This document shows, piece after piece, positions 60,203 to 64,000 of a stretch of 64,000 bases of DNA. Position 1 is the stretch's first letter. The number at the start of each line of letters is the position of its first letter. Source of the DNA: Candidatus Poribacteria bacterium (GTDB lineage Bacteria > Poribacteria > WGA-4E > PCPOR2b); the NCBI GenBank assembly GCA_022822005.1, contig JAJECO010000097.1, forward strand, positions 1-64,000. Direction: 5' to 3'. Both the position numbers and the translations under genes were made by a program. The notes beneath the pieces were generated by a model. It ran no database searches, had not been told where the DNA came from, and saw nothing but the letters and a program-made list of their open reading frames with translations.

Positions 60203-62938
60203 TCACTGAGTTGACGAGGGGATTACGTACGGCTCGTGTCCAAAAATTACCTGTCCGTTAAACATCACCGGCCGGTTTTCCGAGGCATCCTTGGAAATCT
60301 GCCAAAGTTGACCGTTGGTTTCGTAGAGGATTGCTGATCCGTTGGGCAACCAGACCGGTTTTTCACCACCGTAGCGGGTCAATTGTTGTAAATGCGGTGT
60401 TCCCTTTGGACCGAACTCAACAAGCCAGATCTGGCGATGCTTTCCTTCTACGCGAGAAAAAGCAAGGAGATTTGGATCTGAGGGGGACCATGTAGGTTCG
60501 GCATCGTCTTCGGGACCCACGCTGATGGGTTCAACACGCCCACTCACATGAGCGTAGCTATAGATATTTCGGTCCGTGCCGACTTCTGGATTTTCGATGC
60601 TTCCTCTTGTGCTATATGCTAACAGTTCTCCGTTCAGATTCCATGCAGGTGTAGACATCTCTCGCGCTGTTGAGGGTATAGGGATCTCATCCCTGCTTGC
60701 GATATGCCGAATATAGATGTGTTGCCGCCCCATCTCTTGTCTTGCAAATGCGAGGTACGCACCATCTGGTGAGATGGTGACATCTGTTGCCAGTTCACGT
60801 CTTTCAAGCAGTAATCTCCCTCGTGGGGCGTCTGAGTCGTAGAGGATGACGTTTCCGTCAAGGTCCATATAGGTAAGTCTACCGTTCAGTGAAGCGGTTG
60901 GTCGTCTGCCAGCTGCCAACGGTTGTTGTATACCGGTCGTCGGCATACATTCCCAGATAATATCGTCGAAGCTATAGTAGAGCAGGCCGTTCAACGGGGA
61001 GGGTTCGGGTTCATCGGGGTGCGTTTGTTGGGGCTGCTGCTCCAACAGTTCCAGTTGTTTTAATGCTTCGGCTGTTGGTTCAAAATCTCTTCGGGTCTGT
61101 AATTTCCAACCGGCACCAACGGCTTCAAAGCGGAAACGGACCCCTTGGGTCCAATAACACCACTCCTCGATTTGCCGTCCAAAGCGGGAAAATTGAAAAA
61201 TATCTTCGGGTACTCCGTATTGCAGCTTAATCTCTGAACGTCCGCCATCCTCGATTTCAGCGATGTTACCCTCTACATCGATGTATATAGCAAAAATTTC
61301 GATGTCTATGTGTGGCGTGATGTAATCTGCAAACACAGCGACCCGTTGTAGCTCTTTGCTGAGGACAGGGTGCCGTGTGCCGTAGATACCAACGCCATCT
61401 TGTAAGCCCGATTTTCGATCTCCATCGAGATCAACAACTGCCATAACGTAGTAATCTCCCGGTGGCACCGAAACCTCATAGCGACCAGCGTCCTCCAGGT
61501 TTAAGGAGATTGCAACGGGTGACCGAAAGTCAGGTGTTTCGGAAAGTGAGAGGATTCCTTCTTTGAATGTTTTCCCGTCCCATCGGATCTGACCAGAAAT
61601 GCCGCCGCTACTTTCTCGGCTCAAGTCGATGGCCCCTTCAGCGATCGCTTCCAGTTGTCCCGCTTGGTTATACCGTGCACTCACGACGATTGTGATACTC
61701 GGGTTTATCCCTGCCGTTACGGTCAATGCAGCTGGCTGGATCCTTGTGATATCCGCAGTACCATAGCCCCCAAGCCCATCTCCTGGGCTATATTTGCCGT
61801 TGCCGTCCGCATCGACATTTGCTATGAGATAGTAATCCCCCGGCAGAACTTGAAGACTGAATTTTCCATCCTCACTCACGTTGGTCTGATATCCCTCTTT
61901 GAGCATTGCCGCCTCCCAAAAAGCTTGGATAACGCCCCCTTTCAATGAATTTCCTTCCCATCTCACCTCACCAGAAATCTGTGCTGTTGCTGCCCTAGCG
62001 GGATATACATCTACGTCAGATTCATCCATGGGAACGACCTGCCCACTCATTGTCTGCTTCCCTGCGATTGTGATATTGAGATTCGATGTGAATTGATTGG
62101 GGCTGACCAATACAGGTTGTGGAAATGCTTGGGATTCACGCAAATCGGTAACGCCGTGGATGCCAATCGCATCTCCTAAATCAAAAATGTCGGTGTTATT
62201 TCTATCGATGATCGCCATCAAGTAATACTTTCCGGGCGGTAGATTGAGTGTGAAACTGCCATCTGCAGCAACCTGTGCCTCTCCGGCGCGGTATTTCCAT
62301 GACAGATCAGTATAAGCGAAGACAAGCGCATTCTTGAACGACGCCTGCCCTTCATAGGTCACGTGTCCCTTAATGCCAGATGCAATCATCTCCAATTCGG
62401 ACTTAAATTGTTCGAATGGGTCTACTTGATAGTCAGATAGCGACACAATTTTCCCTTGTCCGCCAACGCTCTGCATTCTTGCTGTGATAACAATATCGAG
62501 ACCTCTAATTATTTGTCTATCTTCAACCCTGACGATCTGTTTCTGTTGATTTGTGTCATCCCAATTTGTGATGCCGAAAATTCCCATGCCGTCGCCGATA
62601 TCAAATTTGCCAGAGCGATTCAGGTCCACAAAAGCAACGAGGTAGTAGCGTCCCGGCTCAACGCGGACTTCAAATTCACCACTTTTTAACTGTGTTACGC
62701 CGGTGTAAAGATCCTGTAAGCCTTCATCTTTATAAACTTGTACGGTTGTCTGCGATAGATCTTGCCTGTCCCAAATAACCTTTCCCTTCAGCCCACTCGT
62801 CGCCCGTTCGGCAAAGTCCTCTATCATTTCTTGATCGGTTTCGGTTGGGATAGATTGTTGCGCCCAGATCTGGTTGTTAAGAAGCGCAATGGATATGATG
62901 GCGATCAAAAATATGAGCCAGCTTCGACGCGGTTGCAT
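60203..62938 (-). CDS. Secreted protein with four calcium-loop repeats and a C-terminal beta-propeller
   Basis: The 911-residue product has a signal peptide (residues 1-27). Four repeats of about 105-140 residues (about 49, 188, 321 and 446 onward) each combine a carboxypeptidase-regulatory/SpaA-like beta-sandwich with a D-x-N/D-x-x-G-K/D-x-x-x-G-D loop: DLNRSGKFDIGD (105-116), DRNNTDIFDLGD (245-256), DADGNGKYSPGD (376-387) and DLDGDRKSGLQD (503-514). These look like dockerin/EF-hand-type calcium loops. A TolB/PD40-like propeller follows from about 690 (SPDGAYLAFAR, PTWSPSDPNLLAFSR, PVWLPNGSAILYETN). GGAGGA precedes the ATG. Role is presumably structural or binding at the envelope. Confidence 0.82.
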   Translation of the reverse strand: MQPRRSWLIFLIAIISIALLNNQIWAQQSIPTETDQEMIEDFAERATSGLKGKVIWDRQDLSQTTVQVYKDEGLQDLYTGVTQLKSGEFEVRVEPGRYYLVAFVDLNRSGKFDIGDGMGIFGITNWDDTNQQKQIVRVEDRQIIRGLDIVITARMQSVGGQGKIVSLSDYQVDPFEQFKSELEMIASGIKGHVTYEGQASFKNALVFAYTDLSWKYRAGEAQVAADGSFTLNLPPGKYYLMAIIDRNNTDIFDLGDAIGIHGVTDLRESQAFPQPVLVSPNQFTSNLNITIAGKQTMSGQVVPMDESDVDVYPARAATAQISGEVRWEGNSLKGGVIQAFWEAAMLKEGYQTNVSEDGKFSLQVLPGDYYLIANVDADGNGKYSPGDGLGGYGTADITRIQPAALTVTAGINPSITIVVSARYNQAGQLEAIAEGAIDLSRESSGGISGQIRWDGKTFKEGILSLSETPDFRSPVAISLNLEDAGRYEVSVPPGDYYVMAVVDLDGDRKSGLQDGVGIYGTRHPVLSKELQRVAVFADYITPHIDIEIFAIYIDVEGNIAEIEDGGRSEIKLQYGVPEDIFQFSRFGRQIEEWCYWTQGVRFRFEAVGAGWKLQTRRDFEPTAEALKQLELLEQQPQQTHPDEPEPSPLNGLLYYSFDDIIWECMPTTGIQQPLAAGRRPTASLNGRLTYMDLDGNVILYDSDAPRGRLLLERRELATDVTISPDGAYLAFARQEMGRQHIYIRHIASRDEIPIPSTAREMSTPAWNLNGELLAYSTRGSIENPEVGTDRNIYSYAHVSGRVEPISVGPEDDAEPTWSPSDPNLLAFSRVEGKHRQIWLVEFGPKGTPHLQQLTRYGGEKPVWLPNGSAILYETNGQLWQISKDASENRPVMFNGQVIFGHEPYVIPSSTQ

Positions 62939-63011
62939 GTTTTCCTCCGGCTACAGCGATTTTGGAAAGGATGTATAACGTATTTTCATAAAATATGTTA
63001 GTTATCGTGTG

Positions 63012-63953
63012 TTAGGCATCAGAACGTTGGAGAAACCAATCAATGGTTCGCCGCAAACCTGCTTTAAGCTCAACTTTGGGTTCATAGCCAAGCAACTGCT
63101 GCGCTTTGCCGATATCAGCACAAGAATGGCGAACATCACCGGGGCGCGAGGCGGTGTAGACAGGTTTGGCATCGGTTTCCATCATTTCCCCGATAAGGCC
63201 CGCAAGCGTGTTGATTGATGTCTGTTGACCGCAGCCGATGTTAAACATTTCACCTGCAATGCCTTCTGCATGACAGGCAAGAAGGTTGGCGTGGACAGCG
63301 TTTGCAATGTAGGTGAAATCTCTCGACTGTTCGCCATCCCCCTCGATTGTTGGGGAGTTACCGTGTAGGTAAGTGTGAATGAACTTGGGAATAACCGCCG
63401 AGTATTGTGAGGTTGGATTCTGACGGGGACCGAAGATGTTGAAATATCGCAGCGCAACCGTTTCTAATCCGAACACTTGTGTGAAAACTCGACAGTAGCA
63501 TTCGCCGACATATTTGGTGATGGCATAGGGGGATGCGGGTTGTGGAGAGAGTGTTTCGGATCTGGGAAGTGTTGGTGTATTTCCATAAGCTGATGAGGAG
63601 GCTGCATAAACAACGCGCTTTACTCCTGCGTCTCGTGCTGCGACAAGGAGATTTAAGGTCCCATTGATATTCACATTGTTGCTCAAGATGGGATCGGCAA
63701 CCGATCTGGCGACCGAGGGACGTGCGCCTTGGTGGAAAACATAGTCGACGTTTGCAACTGCTTGTTGTACAGCATCGAGTTCCCGCAGGTCCCCATCTAT
63801 AAGTTCAATTTGATTTTTGAGATGTGCGACGTTCTCAGTCTTACCAGTGGAACAATTATCGAACACGCGCACACGGTCTCCTTTTTCTACAAGGGCTTCA
63901 ACAAGATGAGATCCGACGAACCCGCATCCACCTGTAACCAAATAATGCGCCAT
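63012..63953 (-). CDS. NAD-dependent epimerase/dehydratase (UDP-glucose 4-epimerase-like)
   Basis: Extended short-chain dehydrogenase of 313 residues. It has the NAD-binding TGGCGFVGSH (7-16), SSSAYGN with the catalytic Ser near 120, and Tyr143/Lys147 in YAITKY. ALRYFNIFGPRQNP, FIHTYLHGNSPTIEGDGEQSRDFTYI and the C-terminal GLRRTIDWF are as in UDP-sugar 4-epimerases of the WbpP/GalE group. Substrates such as UDP-GlcNAc or UDP-GalNAc are possible but not resolved. CGGAG precedes the ATG. The gene lies 74 bases upstream of the calcium-loop protein and points to surface polysaccharide or glycan biosynthesis. Confidence 0.93.
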   Translation of the reverse strand: MAHYLVTGGCGFVGSHLVEALVEKGDRVRVFDNCSTGKTENVAHLKNQIELIDGDLRELDAVQQAVANVDYVFHQGARPSVARSVADPILSNNVNINGTLNLLVAARDAGVKRVVYAASSSAYGNTPTLPRSETLSPQPASPYAITKYVGECYCRVFTQVFGLETVALRYFNIFGPRQNPTSQYSAVIPKFIHTYLHGNSPTIEGDGEQSRDFTYIANAVHANLLACHAEGIAGEMFNIGCGQQTSINTLAGLIGEMMETDAKPVYTASRPGDVRHSCADIGKAQQLLGYEPKVELKAGLRRTIDWFLQRSDA

Positions 63954-64000
63954 TACAATTCTCCGGACTTAACGTTTTCTGCTTTCTTGTTCCACCTTGG

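Overview
The window reads as one contig from a Gram-negative-type bacterium (RND pump, TonB-dependent receptor, outer-membrane-like barrels). Three phytanoyl-CoA dioxygenase paralogues in a row, together with creatininase, mandelate-racemase-type, amidohydrolase, Gfo/Idh/MocA and GMC genes and palindrome-rich intergenic DNA, recall sponge-associated Poribacteria. That assignment is an inference from gene content; a related uncultured lineage would fit too.

Layout. Positions 1-6018 (minus strand) hold the fused str/S10 ribosomal cluster rpsL-rpsG-fusA-tuf-rpsJ-rplC-rplD, driven by a consensus sigma70 promoter; rplD carries an in-frame TAA and runs off the window. Positions 6312-11996 carry an orphan MoxR ATPase, three PhyH dioxygenases and a beta-propeller glycoside-hydrolase-like protein. 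Positions 11997-13087 are gene-free but highly structured: a tRNA-like remnant, two exact DnaA boxes with iterons, hairpins, and a consensus promoter firing into a folded roughly 75-nt RNA. A DUF3800 gene follows.

Positions 14230-20718 (plus strand) form a metabolic block: sugar isomerase, a 675-residue orphan, a beta-keto-acid cleavage enzyme, a hotdog thioesterase and a GMC oxidoreductase. Positions 20802-33627 (minus) hold MFS, MetE-like, macrodomain, hydantoinase A, CocE hydrolase, a lone Abi/UG-like reverse transcriptase, aldo/keto reductase, creatininase, an enolase-superfamily enzyme and an amidohydrolase.

Positions 34096-41596 (plus) are the most striking locus: an ECF sigma factor with its own ECF-type promoter, a small lipoprotein, a TonB-dependent receptor, a zinc-finger membrane anti-sigma-like protein, and, overlapping it, a secreted protein with two caspase-fold domains fused to an outer-membrane-like repeat/barrel region. 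A protease-controlled sigma-factor circuit is a reasonable hypothesis.

Positions 41707-63953 (minus) carry small metabolic genes, rarA, a PLP enzyme, an RND pump, an inositol-monophosphatase-like gene, three tandem large TPR lipoprotein-like paralogues, an oxidoreductase, a calcium-loop/propeller secreted protein and a sugar-nucleotide epimerase. Intergenic DNA throughout is seeded with tandem 7-mer/8-mer repeats, REP-like double hairpins and a MITE-like element with a clear target-site duplication; one palindromic element lies in frame inside hyuA.
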